Source of the DNA: Massilia sp. NR 4-1
GTDB taxonomy: Bacteria > Pseudomonadota > Gammaproteobacteria > Burkholderiales > Burkholderiaceae_D
Assembly: GCF_001191005.1 (NCBI RefSeq)
Contig: NZ_CP012201.1
Span: 3,348,001-3,412,000, forward strand
DNA: 64,000 nt
Direction: 5' to 3'
Part shown: positions 1-8,512 of the stretch, in pieces
Layout of the letters: each line of letters opens with the position of its first letter
How positions within the stretch are numbered: the stretch's first letter is position 1
Translations under genes and position numbers: made by a program
The notes under the pieces: generated by a model
Seen by the model: only the letters and a program-made list of their open reading frames with translations
Database searches by the model: none
Told to the model about the DNA's origin: nothing

Positions 1-857
1 CGCCCCTTGTGCCGCAGGTTGAAGAAATGGCGAATGAAGACGCCCGCCGCCATGATCAGCGCCAGCACAAGCCAGGCTTGCGGATGGCGGTACGTCATCG
101 CGTAGTGGTTGCTGATCATGATGAACAGCACCGGCAAAGTGAAGTAATTATTGTGCACGCTGCGCTGCTTGGCCTTAATGCCATACGATGGATCGGGCAA
201 GCCGCCCGCCTGCATGGCCTGCACCATCTTGCGCTGTCCGGGAATGATGACCATGGCCACATTGGCTACCATGATGGTGCCGATCATTGCGCCGATGTGG
301 ATGAAAGCGGCGCGGCCGCTCAGCAGATGCGTCAGCACCCAGGCCGCTCCGCTCAGCAGCACAAACACCGTCAGCCCCAGCCAGCCTTCGCGCTTGACCA
401 GCGGCGAACGGCATAACAGGTCATATACGATCCAGCCTGCGATCAGAAAACCGATGCCGATGCCCGTCGCCTGCAGGCTGCTCAAATCGGCCACCGCCTT
501 ATCCACCATCATGGCCTGGGCATTGAAGTAATAGGCGATGGTCAGCAGCGCGATGCCGGACAGCCAGGTGGAATAGGCCTCCCATTTGAACCAGTGCAGC
601 TCCTTCGGCAGTTCGGCCGGCGCCACCAGATATTTTTGCGGGTTGTAAAAGCCTCCGCCATGCACGGCCCACAGCTCGCCGGACACGCCCTTCTGCGCCA
701 GTTCGGAGCCGGGTGCGGGCGGACGGATCGAGTTGTCCAGCCAGACGAAGTAGAAGGAGGCGCCGATCCAGGCGATCCCCGTGATCATGTGCAGCCAGCG
801 CACCAAAAGATTCAGCCATTCCAGGCCATACGGTATCAAATAGCCGAATGCATCCAT
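1..857 (-). CDS. puuD: Urate hydroxylase PuuD, N-terminal part (runs off the left edge)
   Basis: Membrane-bound urate-oxidising enzyme that converts urate to 5-hydroxyisourate, the first ring-opening step of purine catabolism. The translation begins MDAFGYLIPYGLEWLNLLVR and continues with WLHMITGIAWIGASFYFVWL, typical of the PuuD membrane domain. About 285 codons are visible and contain several hydrophobic helices; the conserved NNYFTLPVLFIMISNHYAM block is at the far end. The cytochrome c domain that PuuD proteins carry at the C-terminus would lie outside the window, so its presence cannot be checked. The ATG at 857 is the natural start, divergent from the LysR gene at 968. The products of this step feed the UraD domain encoded at 1988. 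Identity is firm; completeness is unknown. Confidence 0.93.
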   Translation of the reverse strand, partial: MDAFGYLIPYGLEWLNLLVRWLHMITGIAWIGASFYFVWLDNSIRPPAPGSELAQKGVSGELWAVHGGGFYNPQKYLVAPAELPKELHWFKWEAYSTWLSGIALLTIAYYFNAQAMMVDKAVADLSSLQATGIGIGFLIAGWIVYDLLCRSPLVKREGWLGLTVFVLLSGAAWVLTHLLSGRAAFIHIGAMIGTIMVANVAMVIIPGQRKMVQAMQAGGLPDPSYGIKAKQRSVHNNYFTLPVLFIMISNHYAMTYRHPQAWLVLALIMAAGVFIRHFFNLRHKG

Positions 858-923
858 GGGTTTCCTTGAGCTAGACAAGTGGCAATTTATGAAAGATAGC
901 CGCTTTCCGATACCTGCATCATG

Positions 924-940
924 AAATATGCCGTATATTT
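924..940. promoter_or_regulatory. Inverted repeat between puuD and its divergent LysR gene
   Basis: A perfect 6-bp inverted repeat, AAATAT and ATATTT separated by GCCGT, lies in the 110-bp divergent promoter region. Its position, about 30 bp before the LysR start and 70 bp before puuD, suits a LysR-type operator. This is a positional inference only; the bound protein is not known. Confidence 0.35.
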
Positions 941-967
941 GACATATCCACTTCGATATAGCCAGCC

Positions 968-1906
968 ATGTCCAGCCTGCCGCAGCATTTAGACTTGCAT
1001 CTGATCCGCATCCTCTACCTGCTGCTGGTGGAGAAAAACGTGTCGCGCGTGGCACTGAAACTCAATCAACCGCAGCCCTCCATCTCCGCTTCGCTGCGCA
1101 AGCTGCGCGAATTGACGGGCGATCCGCTGCTGGTGCGCGGCGCGCGCGGCATGGTGCCGACCCAGCACGGCGAGAGTTTGCTGAAGCCGGCCAAGCGTAT
1201 CCTGGAAGAGACAGAAAACCTCTTCGTCAAGAAAACGCCCTTCGTGCCGCAGGAGGAAGCGCGCACCTTCAATATCGCCGCACCCGATTATCTGGACAGC
1301 CAGTTCCTGCCGAATGTGGTGGCGGCGCTACGCCGCGGTTCGCCCATGAGCCGCGTGGTGATCCACAACCTCGGCCCCGGCATCGACTATATCCGCCTGC
1401 TGTCGGACGGCGAACTCGATCTGGTGATCGCCAACTGGGATGAGCCGCCGCAGCATCTGCACCTGTCCAAACTGTTCGAAGACCCCATCATCTGCGCCAT
1501 GCACGCGGGCAGCCCTTACGCCAAGCGCACCGACAGCGATGCCATGAGCATGCAGGATTATCTGAGCCTGCCCCATGTGGCGCCATCGCAGATGCTGCCC
1601 GGCTACGGCGGCGTGATCGACGCCTTCCTGGAACGGCATGGCCTGCGCCGCAACGTGGTGGTGGAATCGGCCTACTTCGGCCTGATTCCGTATATGCTGA
1701 CCCAGACCGAGCTGGTACTGACCACCGGCCGCCAGTTCCTGCGGTCTTATGAAAAAACACTGCCGCTAAAAACCTTCACGGTGCCGGTCAAATTCCCGCC
1801 GATGCGCTTTTACCAGCTGTGGCACGAGCGTGTGCACCAGGCGCCGGAACATAAATGGCTACGCGACCAGGTCGGCGCCGTCGCCAAGGCGCTGGTGCAG
1901 AAATAG
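968..1906 (+). CDS. LysR-family transcriptional regulator, likely of purine catabolism
   Basis: A 312-residue LysR protein. Residues about 9-68 form the winged helix-turn-helix (LDLHLIRILYLLLVEKNVSR, then LNQPQPSISASLRKLRELTG), and a periplasmic-binding-like effector domain runs from about residue 95. The N-terminus resembles the NodD/NahR-like branch that begins with LDLHLIR-type helices. It is divergent from puuD and is followed after about 80 bp by the uraD-allC fusion in the same direction, so the obvious targets are these urate genes. A urate or allantoin-like inducer is plausible but not shown by the sequence. Confidence 0.85.
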   Translation: MSSLPQHLDLHLIRILYLLLVEKNVSRVALKLNQPQPSISASLRKLRELTGDPLLVRGARGMVPTQHGESLLKPAKRILEETENLFVKKTPFVPQEEARTFNIAAPDYLDSQFLPNVVAALRRGSPMSRVVIHNLGPGIDYIRLLSDGELDLVIANWDEPPQHLHLSKLFEDPIICAMHAGSPYAKRTDSDAMSMQDYLSLPHVAPSQMLPGYGGVIDAFLERHGLRRNVVVESAYFGLIPYMLTQTELVLTTGRQFLRSYEKTLPLKTFTVPVKFPPMRFYQLWHERVHQAPEHKWLRDQVGAVAKALVQK

Positions 1907-1987
1907 CGTATATCGTTCATCAGCGCAGACATATAATTTGGCTAATGGGCCGGATATATCATCAAGACCTCAAAACGGGATTCTGCG

Positions 1988-3745
1988 ATGACGATTACAC
2001 TCTCCGAACTGAACGCCTGCGGCAGTGCCGCCTTTATCGACCACCTGCGCGGCATCTATGAGCATTCGCCTTGGATTCCCGAACGCGCCGCCGCCCAGCG
2101 CCCCTTTGCCAGCGTCACCGCGCTGAAACAGGCTTTGCAGGCCGAGGTGTCGCACGCCACGCGGGACGCGCAACTGGGTCTGATCCGCGCCCACCCCGAA
2201 CTGGCAGGCAAGGCCGCCATCGCCGGCCAGCTCACCGCCGAATCCACTCAAGAGCAGGCCAAGTCCGGCTTGAACCTGTGCAGCGCCGAGGAATTCGCCA
2301 CGCTGCAAAAGCTGAACGCCGATTACAACGCCAAATTCGGCTTCCCCTTCATCCTCGCCGTCAAAGGAGCCGATGGCAAGGGGTTGACGCGCCAGGCCGT
2401 CATCGCCACCTTCGGCCGCCGCCTGAAAAATCGGCGCGCCGATGAAATGGCAGAGTGCCTGCGCCAGATTCACCGCATTGCCGAAATGCGCATCAACGAT
2501 CTGCTGGGCGTGCAGCTGGAATTCGGGCCGAAGGTGATGGCCTGGTCCGAAGTGCTGGCGCAATGGAGCGATGACGAGGATGGCCTGACTTGCGCCTACA
2601 TGACCGACGCCCATCGCAAGAGCGCCGCCCAGCTGGCGGAGTGGATGCGGGCGGCGGGCATGGAAGTCCACATCGACGCCGTTGGCAATGTGGTCGGCCG
2701 CTACCTATCCGACATCCCCGACGCGAAGACCCTGATCACCGGCTCGCATTACGATACGGTGCGCAATGGCGGCAAGTATGACGGCCGCCTCGGCATCCTG
2801 CTGCCGATTGCCATCATCGATCATCTGCATAAGCAAGGCGAGAAACTGCCCTTCCATTTCGAGGTGATCGGCTTCGCGGAAGAGGAAGGCGTGCGTTTCC
2901 GCAGCACCTTCCTCGGTTCCAATGCCATAACGGGCCGTTTCGATATGAAGCTGCTTGATGCGCTGGACGCCAATGAAATCAGCATGCGCTCGGCGCTTGA
3001 AGCGGCGGGCCACGATACCGCCGCCATTCCCGCCATCGCGCGCAAGGCGGAAGACGTATTGGCTTTTGTGGAAATCCATATCGAACAAGGTCCGGTACTG
3101 CTGGAACGCGGCCTGCCCTTGGGCGTGGTGACGGCGATTGCGGGCAGCTCGCGCTATCTGGTCGAGCTGCGCGGCCTCGCCAGCCATGCCGGCACGACGC
3201 CAATGACGATGCGCAAGGATGCGGCGGCGGCGGCGGCGGAAATCGTGCTGCTGGTCGAACAACGCTGCGGACAGGCCGAAGCGCTGGTCGGCACAGTGGG
3301 GCAGCTGCAAGTGCCGGGCGGTTCGGTAAATGTGATTCCAGGTGCCTGCAAACTATCACTGGACATTCGCGCCGCAGACGACAGCGTGCGACAGGCTGCG
3401 GTCAAGGATGTCCTCGACGGCATCGCCGCCATCTGCGAACGCCGCCAGATCGAATTCAGCCTGGAAAAAGTGGTGGAGGCTTCCGCCGCGCCTTGCGCGC
3501 CCTGGCTGATGCAGCAGTTCGGCGATGCGGTGCAGCGCAGCGGCTTGCAGCGCTTCGACCTGCTGTCCGGCGCGGGACACGATGCCATGGCGATGGCGGC
3601 GCTGACCGATGTGGCGATGCTATTCACGCGCTGCGGCAACGGCGGCATCAGCCATAATCCGCTGGAGACCATGACGGCCGACGATGCCGACCTGGCGGCG
3701 CAGGTGCTGCTCGATTTCCTGCGTCACTTCCAGCCCCGGACTTAA
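1988..3745 (+). CDS. uraD-allC: Bifunctional OHCU decarboxylase (UraD) / allantoate amidohydrolase (AllC)
   Basis: A fusion of two purine-catabolic enzymes. Residues 1 to about 170 are UraD, which decarboxylates 2-oxo-4-hydroxy-4-carboxy-5-ureidoimidazoline to S-allantoin; the conserved block RAHPELAGK carries the catalytic histidine (H69), followed by ESTQEQ (E85). Residues about 185-585 are an M20-type metal amidohydrolase of the allantoate amidohydrolase/carbamoylase family. Metal ligands are visible in GSHYDTV (H254), YDGRLG (D265), AEEEG and the later VEIHIEQGP and SGAGHDAMAM motifs. Allantoinase and 5-hydroxyisourate hydrolase, needed before and between these steps, are not in the window. 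The stop overlaps by four bases the stop of the convergent TauE gene. The ATG at 1988 precedes the full UraD domain. Confidence 0.92.
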   Translation: MTITLSELNACGSAAFIDHLRGIYEHSPWIPERAAAQRPFASVTALKQALQAEVSHATRDAQLGLIRAHPELAGKAAIAGQLTAESTQEQAKSGLNLCSAEEFATLQKLNADYNAKFGFPFILAVKGADGKGLTRQAVIATFGRRLKNRRADEMAECLRQIHRIAEMRINDLLGVQLEFGPKVMAWSEVLAQWSDDEDGLTCAYMTDAHRKSAAQLAEWMRAAGMEVHIDAVGNVVGRYLSDIPDAKTLITGSHYDTVRNGGKYDGRLGILLPIAIIDHLHKQGEKLPFHFEVIGFAEEEGVRFRSTFLGSNAITGRFDMKLLDALDANEISMRSALEAAGHDTAAIPAIARKAEDVLAFVEIHIEQGPVLLERGLPLGVVTAIAGSSRYLVELRGLASHAGTTPMTMRKDAAAAAAEIVLLVEQRCGQAEALVGTVGQLQVPGGSVNVIPGACKLSLDIRAADDSVRQAAVKDVLDGIAAICERRQIEFSLEKVVEASAAPCAPWLMQQFGDAVQRSGLQRFDLLSGAGHDAMAMAALTDVAMLFTRCGNGGISHNPLETMTADDADLAAQVLLDFLRHFQPRT

Positions 3746-4470
3746 GCGCGGCCCAGGCAGAGATAGACGCCAAGCAGCAGCAGGCCCATCATCAGGCAAC
3801 GGCGGAAAGTCTCCTGCGGCATGCGGTCGCGCAGATTCTGGCCGAGCAGCATGCCAGCCATGGCGGGCAGTTGCGCCAGGAAGGAAGCTCCCGCCACCGC
3901 CGGCTCCCATGCCCCGCGCGCCGCCAGTGCCACGGCCAGCGCCAGGGTGGACACGGTGAAAGCCAGGCCCATGGCCTGCACCAGTTCATCCTTGTCCATT
4001 TTGAGGGACTGCAAATACGGCACTGCCGGCAGTACGAAGACGCCCGCCGCCGCAGTGAACAAACCGGTCAGCGCGCCGGCCAGCGGCGACATCCATTCTT
4101 CCTTTTCGCGCGCCACCTGCCAGCGCAGCGAGGACAAGCCCACGGCGGCATAGGCCGTCAACGCCAGTCCCAGCATGATGGTGGCGGCCACGTTCTGCCG
4201 CATCACCACGCTGCCGATCAGGGTGCCGCCGCAAATCCCTATCGTCATCGGCCACAGGCGCTGCCACATGGCATACAGCGGCGGGCCGGAAAGCAGTTGC
4301 CAAAGATTCGTTAAAAGCGAAGGCACAATCAGCAGGCCCGCCGCCTCAATAGGCGTCATGGCGAGGCTGAGCAGGGCCATAGCCACAGTGGGAAGGCCCA
4401 TGCCAGTTACGCCTTTCACAGCTCCAGCAAGGGTAAATACAGCAAGCACGAAGACGATATTGTGTTCCAT
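3742..4470 (-). CDS. TauE/SafE-family membrane permease
   Basis: A 242-residue integral membrane protein with about eight hydrophobic helices. It opens MEHNIVFVLAVFTLAGAVKG and is followed by GMGLPTVAMALLSL, the glycine-rich repeat seen in TauE/SafE sulfite/organosulfonate exporters. The open frame extends further upstream, but the methionine at 4470 starts directly before the first helix and is the sensible start. It is convergent with uraD-allC and divergent from the LysR gene at 4558, which may regulate it. The substrate cannot be read from the sequence, and a link to purine catabolism rests on position alone. Confidence 0.85.
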   Translation of the reverse strand: MEHNIVFVLAVFTLAGAVKGVTGMGLPTVAMALLSLAMTPIEAAGLLIVPSLLTNLWQLLSGPPLYAMWQRLWPMTIGICGGTLIGSVVMRQNVAATIMLGLALTAYAAVGLSSLRWQVAREKEEWMSPLAGALTGLFTAAAGVFVLPAVPYLQSLKMDKDELVQAMGLAFTVSTLALAVALAARGAWEPAVAGASFLAQLPAMAGMLLGQNLRDRMPQETFRRCLMMGLLLLGVYLCLGRA

Positions 4471-4557
4471 GCTTGCCAGTCTGCCATCGCCGGCATACGG
4501 TGAAAATGTGGAATATACTGTCTCAGCCTTCGCCAAATCCGAAGGCTGGAGACCATA

Positions 4558-5454
4558 GTGCGTTTTGACCTGACCGACCTGAAACTCTTCCTGCGCGTGG
4601 CCGAAAGCGGCAGCATTACCGCCGGCGCCGAAACCGTGCACCTGGCGCTGGCGTCGGCCAGTGCGCGCATCCGCGGCATGGAGGAGATGCTTGGCGTGCC
4701 GCTGCTCAAGCGCAATCGGCGCGGTGTGGAACCGACCGACGCGGGACGCACGCTATTGCACCATGCCCGCGCCATCACTCAGCAGATGGAAAAGATGCGC
4801 GCCGATATGGGCGAATATGCGAGCGGGCTGAAAGGCCATATCCATTTGCTGTGCAATACCTCGGCCCTGACCGAATTCCTGCCCGACATCCTGGCCGAAT
4901 TCATGGCCAGCCATCCGCAAGTCAACGTCGATCTGGAAGAGCGGCCCAGCCACGAGATTGTGCAAGCCATCCGCGACGAGCTGGGAGATATCGGCATCGT
5001 CACCGATGCGGTGGACAGCAGCGGCCTGGAAACGCGCCTGTTCCGCGAAGACCGGCTGGTGCTGGCGCTCTCGCCATTGCATCCGCTGGCGCGCAGCCTG
5101 AAACGGCGCACCGTAGTGCCGTTTGCCGAGGTTCTGGAGAACGATTTTATCGGACTGGCTGGCGACAGCGCGCTGCAACAATACATCAGCGAACACGCCT
5201 CGCGCCTCGGCCATCGCCTGCATTACCGCGTGCTGGTGCGCAGCTTCGACGCCATCTGCCGCATGGTCGCCAGCGGCGCGGGCATCGCCGTCGTACCCGA
5301 ATCGGCGGTGCTGCGCTCGCGCGATGCCAGCACCATCCGCCACATCCACCTGAGCGACGCCTGGTCGCGCCGCAAGCTGCTGCTCTGCATGCGCCGCTAC
5401 GCCGACCTCCCCGGCTATGCCCGCGAGCTGGCCGATGCGCTGGCGAATAGCTAG
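4558..5454 (+). CDS. LysR-family transcriptional regulator
   Basis: A 298-residue LysR protein starting with GTG at 4558 (MRFDLTDLKLFLRVAESGSI). The helix-turn-helix spans about residues 5-64, including SASARIRGMEEMLGVPLLKR, and the effector-binding domain follows from about residue 90. It is divergent from the TauE/SafE permease across about 87 bp, the usual arrangement of a LysR regulator and its target. The ligand is unknown. Its 3' end is next to the truncated vapC remnant, only 7 bp away. Confidence 0.85.
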   Translation: MRFDLTDLKLFLRVAESGSITAGAETVHLALASASARIRGMEEMLGVPLLKRNRRGVEPTDAGRTLLHHARAITQQMEKMRADMGEYASGLKGHIHLLCNTSALTEFLPDILAEFMASHPQVNVDLEERPSHEIVQAIRDELGDIGIVTDAVDSSGLETRLFREDRLVLALSPLHPLARSLKRRTVVPFAEVLENDFIGLAGDSALQQYISEHASRLGHRLHYRVLVRSFDAICRMVASGAGIAVVPESAVLRSRDASTIRHIHLSDAWSRRKLLLCMRRYADLPGYARELADALANS

Positions 5455-5461
5455 CCAGATC

Positions 5462-5521
5462 TCAAAGCAAATCGTCTTTGATAATGTGACTGGCGATATT
5501 GGTATCCAGCAGATAACGCAT
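5462..5521 (-). pseudogene. vapC: VapC PIN-domain toxin remnant (first 19 codons)
   Basis: Overlapping the vapB stop as TGATG, a frame reads MRYLLDTNIASHIIKDDLL and then stops. This is the canonical N-terminus of VapC toxins: the first beta strand with the first active-site aspartate of the PIN domain. All other acidic residues and about 110 residues of the family length are missing. The DNA beyond the stop is the 3' end of the LysR gene, so no remainder of the toxin follows. This looks like a deletion that left an antitoxin without its toxin. Confidence 0.8.
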
Positions 5522-5775
5522 CACTTTTCGGCGAACGGATCACGTTCATCTCGGCCCTGATGGCGCTTTTCTTCGGACAGAAAATCAACGGGAACTTCAT
5601 TACTCTGATAGAGGGAAAATAAGCCATCCCACGTATTGGGTTCGCTGGACAGGATCACGTCACCCGACTTGGGGTCGCGGCGCATATAGACCTCGCTTCC
5701 TTCAAAACGATATTCCGCAGGCAAGCGAACGGCTTGACTACGTCCCGTCATAAAGATTTTGGCGATATTCGTCAT
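5521..5775 (-). CDS. vapB: VapB-type antitoxin (orphan)
   Basis: An 84-residue AbrB/MazE-fold antitoxin. The N-terminal DNA-binding swapped hairpin shows as AKIFMTGRSQAVRLPAEYRF, followed by SEVYMRRDPKSGDVILS. The C-terminal third (about residues 50-84) is where VapB proteins bind their toxin. Its stop codon overlaps the start codon of the vapC stump, the usual translational coupling of these pairs. Base composition is lower in GC than the flanking genes, which fits an acquired module. With the toxin destroyed it may persist as a regulator, as protection against related toxins, or simply be decaying. Confidence 0.85.
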   Translation of the reverse strand: MTNIAKIFMTGRSQAVRLPAEYRFEGSEVYMRRDPKSGDVILSSEPNTWDGLFSLYQSNEVPVDFLSEEKRHQGRDERDPFAEK

Positions 5776-5853
5776 GATCCGTAAAGGGAGAAACTCTTAC
5801 AGCCAAGATAGGCCATCTCCGATACATATCAAGGTATATATCCCTGGCTTAGT

Positions 5854-7089
5854 TCAAACGATGCGGGCGCGCTCCAGCATGGCGTGCAGCAGGACGTTGC
5901 AGCCGGCTTCCAGGTGCTCAGCCTTGGCATCTTCGATTTCGTTGTGGCTGATGCCATCCTTGCAGGGAACGAAGATCATGCCGGCCGGGGCGACACGGGC
6001 GGCGTAAATCGCGTCGTGGCCGGCGCCGGAGACCACGTCCATCGTCGAGTAGCCGAGTTTTTCTGTGGCCTTGCGCACGGCGCCCACACAGTCGGGGTGG
6101 AAGGGACAGGGTGGGTAGTAAGAGACGCGCTCGATCTTGATGTCCAGGCCTGTTTCGCTGGCGGTGCGGTCGACAAAGGCCAGCATTTCTTCATGCATGG
6201 TGTTGAGCAGAGCGTCGCTGACATTGCGCAGGTCGATGCTGAATTTGACCTGCCCGGGAATCACATTGCGGCTGTTGGGGAAGACCTGCATCATGCCGAC
6301 CGTGCCGCGTCCATAGGGCGGATAGCGGTTGGCGATGGCGACGACTTCCTGGATGATGCGGGTCGACACCTGCATCGCATCGCGCCGCAGATGCATGGGC
6401 GTGGGACCGGCGTGCGCTTCCATGCCTGTCACCGTGCAGTCGTACCAGGAAAGGCCCATCACCGCTGGCACAACGCCGATCACCTTGTCGGCGTCTTCCA
6501 GCACCGGGCCTTGCTCGATATGCGCCTCAAAGTAGGCGCCGATGGGATGCTGGCCCGGCACCTGTTCGCCCTTGTAGCCGATACGTTCCAGTTCCTCGTC
6601 CACGCTCTTGCCTTCGGTGTCCCTGGCGGCATAAGCATGTTCCAGCGTGAACGCGCCGCAGAAGACGCCGGAACCCATCATTACCGGCACGAAGCGCGAG
6701 CCCTCCTCATTGGTCCAGAAAGCGACTTCGATCGGCGCCTCGGTGCGGATGCCGCGATCATTCAGCGTGCGCACCACTTCCAGGCCTGCCAGCACGCCGT
6801 AGTTGCCGTCGAATTTTCCGCCGGTGGGCTGGGTGTCGATATGGCTGCCGGTCATGATGGGCGGCAGCGCATTGTTGACGCCATCGCGGCGCATGAAGAC
6901 ATTGCCGATCTGGTCCACCGTGATGCTCAGACCCGCATCCCTGGCCCAGCCCGTGACCAGGTCGCGGCCCTGCTTATCGAGATCGGTCAGGGTCAGGCGT
7001 TTGACGCCGCCCTTTTCGGTGGCGCCGATTTTCGCCAGCGCCATCAGCGAGTCCCACAGGCGCCCGCCATTGATTTTCAGCTCGTTCAT
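5854..7089 (-). CDS. hyuC: Beta-ureidopropionase / N-carbamoyl-beta-alanine amidohydrolase (M20 zinc hydrolase)
   Basis: A 411-residue M20-family amidohydrolase that cleaves N-carbamoyl-beta-alanine (and N-carbamoyl-beta-aminoisobutyrate) to the beta-amino acid, CO2 and ammonia, the third step of reductive pyrimidine breakdown. Metal-binding motifs visible in order are TGSHIDTQPTGGKFDG, FWTNEEGSRF, YFEAHIEQGP, GMEAHAGPTPM and SGAGHDAIYAA. The start at 7089 (MNELKING) has an AAGGAG site just upstream; a longer open frame reads back into hydA and is not needed. It is the last gene of the eight-gene operon, 11 bp after hydA. It shares a fold with the AllC part of the gene at 1988, but the neighbours fix its role in pyrimidine breakdown. 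Confidence 0.92.
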   Translation of the reverse strand: MNELKINGGRLWDSLMALAKIGATEKGGVKRLTLTDLDKQGRDLVTGWARDAGLSITVDQIGNVFMRRDGVNNALPPIMTGSHIDTQPTGGKFDGNYGVLAGLEVVRTLNDRGIRTEAPIEVAFWTNEEGSRFVPVMMGSGVFCGAFTLEHAYAARDTEGKSVDEELERIGYKGEQVPGQHPIGAYFEAHIEQGPVLEDADKVIGVVPAVMGLSWYDCTVTGMEAHAGPTPMHLRRDAMQVSTRIIQEVVAIANRYPPYGRGTVGMMQVFPNSRNVIPGQVKFSIDLRNVSDALLNTMHEEMLAFVDRTASETGLDIKIERVSYYPPCPFHPDCVGAVRKATEKLGYSTMDVVSGAGHDAIYAARVAPAGMIFVPCKDGISHNEIEDAKAEHLEAGCNVLLHAMLERARIV

Positions 7090-7100
7090 GCCTGCTCCTT

Positions 7101-8495
7101 TCAGCGCGCCGATACCGGCGCGAATGCCGGACGGTCGATATGCCGGCCCGCGCCCTCTTCCGCCATCAGTTCGCCCTTGTGGAAGGCCAGCTTGCCCGCT
7201 GCCAGCGTGGCGCTCGGGATGCCGCGCACTGTGCGGCCTTCGAAGACATTGAAACCGCCTTTGGCAAACTGGGTCTTGGCCGAGATGGTGCGGCTGGCTT
7301 CCGGATCCCACACCACGATATCGGCGTCGGAACCGACTGCAATCACGCCCTTGCGCGGGTAGATATTGAAAATCTGCGCCGCATTGGCCGAAGTCACGCG
7401 CACGAACTCGGATGGCGTCAAACGGCCGCTATTCACGCCAGCATCCCAGATCACGGCCATGCGGTCTTCCACGCCGCCGCAGCCATTCGGAATCTTGCTG
7501 AAATCGTCGCGGCCCGCCGCTTTCTGCTCGGCGCAGAAGGTGCAGTGGTCAGTGGCCGTCGTATGCAGATTGCCGCTTTGCAGGCCATGCCACAATGCGG
7601 TCTGGTGTTCCTTGCTGCGGAAGGGTGGACTCATCACATGGCCCGCCGCGAAATCGAAATCGGGATGCTGGTACACGCTGTCGTCGATGATCAGATGCCC
7701 CGCCAGCGCCTCGCCATACACGCGCTGGCCGCCGGCACGGGCGCGGGTAATCGCATCCAGCGACTCTTTGCACGAGACATGCACGATGTAGAGCGGCGTA
7801 TTGAGCACATTGGCAATCGCGATCGCGCGGTTGGCCGCTTCCGCTTCCACCGCCGGTGGGCGCGACAGCGGATGCGAACTGGGGCCGGTCAAGCCCTGTT
7901 TAATCAAATCCTGCTGCAGTTGGTAGACCAGCTCCCCGTTCTCCGCATGCACGGTGGGAATCGCGCCCAGCTCCAGCGCGCGGCGGAAGCTTTTCACCAG
8001 GGTTTCGTCATCGGCCATGATGGCGTTCTTGTAGGCCATGAAGTGCTTGAAGCTGTTCACGCCATGATTGCGCACCAGCGTACCCATTTCCTCATGCACG
8101 CTATCGGCCCACCAGGTGATCGCCACGTGGAAGCTGTAGTCGCCTGCCGCCTTCTGCGCCCAGCCGCGCCATGTCCGATATGCCTCCAGCAGCGATTGCT
8201 GCGGGCTCGGGATAACGAAATCGATGATGGTGGTGGTGCCGCCAGCAATCCCTGCCGCCGTTCCGGTAAAGAAATCGTCGGCCGTCACCGTGCCCATGAA
8301 AGGCAGGTTCATATGCGTATGCGGGTCGATCCCGCCCGGCATCACGTACTGGCCGCCGGCATCGATCACGGTGGCCGACGCCGGCGCGTCCAGGTTAGTA
8401 CCGACGGCAACGATCTTGTCGCCGTAGCAGAGCACATCGGCGCGGAAGGCGCGGTCTGCATTCACCACGGTGCCGCCGCGAATAATGGTCGTCAT
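7101..8495 (-). CDS. hydA: Dihydropyrimidinase (D-hydantoinase)
   Basis: A 464-residue cyclic amidohydrolase that opens 5,6-dihydrouracil or dihydrothymine to the N-carbamoyl beta-amino acid. The binuclear metal site is seen in GGIDPHTHM (H59, H61) and in the SFKHFMAYK block, which carries the carboxylated bridging lysine. Later ligands are in TVHAENGE, YIVHVSC and TATDHCTF. The start at 8495 (MTTIIRGGTVV) gives the usual family length; the open frame upstream belongs to the permease overlap. It lies 17 bp after the NCS1 permease and 11 bp before hyuC, so transcription as one unit is very likely. Confidence 0.94.
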   Translation of the reverse strand: MTTIIRGGTVVNADRAFRADVLCYGDKIVAVGTNLDAPASATVIDAGGQYVMPGGIDPHTHMNLPFMGTVTADDFFTGTAAGIAGGTTTIIDFVIPSPQQSLLEAYRTWRGWAQKAAGDYSFHVAITWWADSVHEEMGTLVRNHGVNSFKHFMAYKNAIMADDETLVKSFRRALELGAIPTVHAENGELVYQLQQDLIKQGLTGPSSHPLSRPPAVEAEAANRAIAIANVLNTPLYIVHVSCKESLDAITRARAGGQRVYGEALAGHLIIDDSVYQHPDFDFAAGHVMSPPFRSKEHQTALWHGLQSGNLHTTATDHCTFCAEQKAAGRDDFSKIPNGCGGVEDRMAVIWDAGVNSGRLTPSEFVRVTSANAAQIFNIYPRKGVIAVGSDADIVVWDPEASRTISAKTQFAKGGFNVFEGRTVRGIPSATLAAGKLAFHKGELMAEEGAGRHIDRPAFAPVSAR

Positions 8496-8512
8496 TTCTT
8501 CATCTCCGCTTC

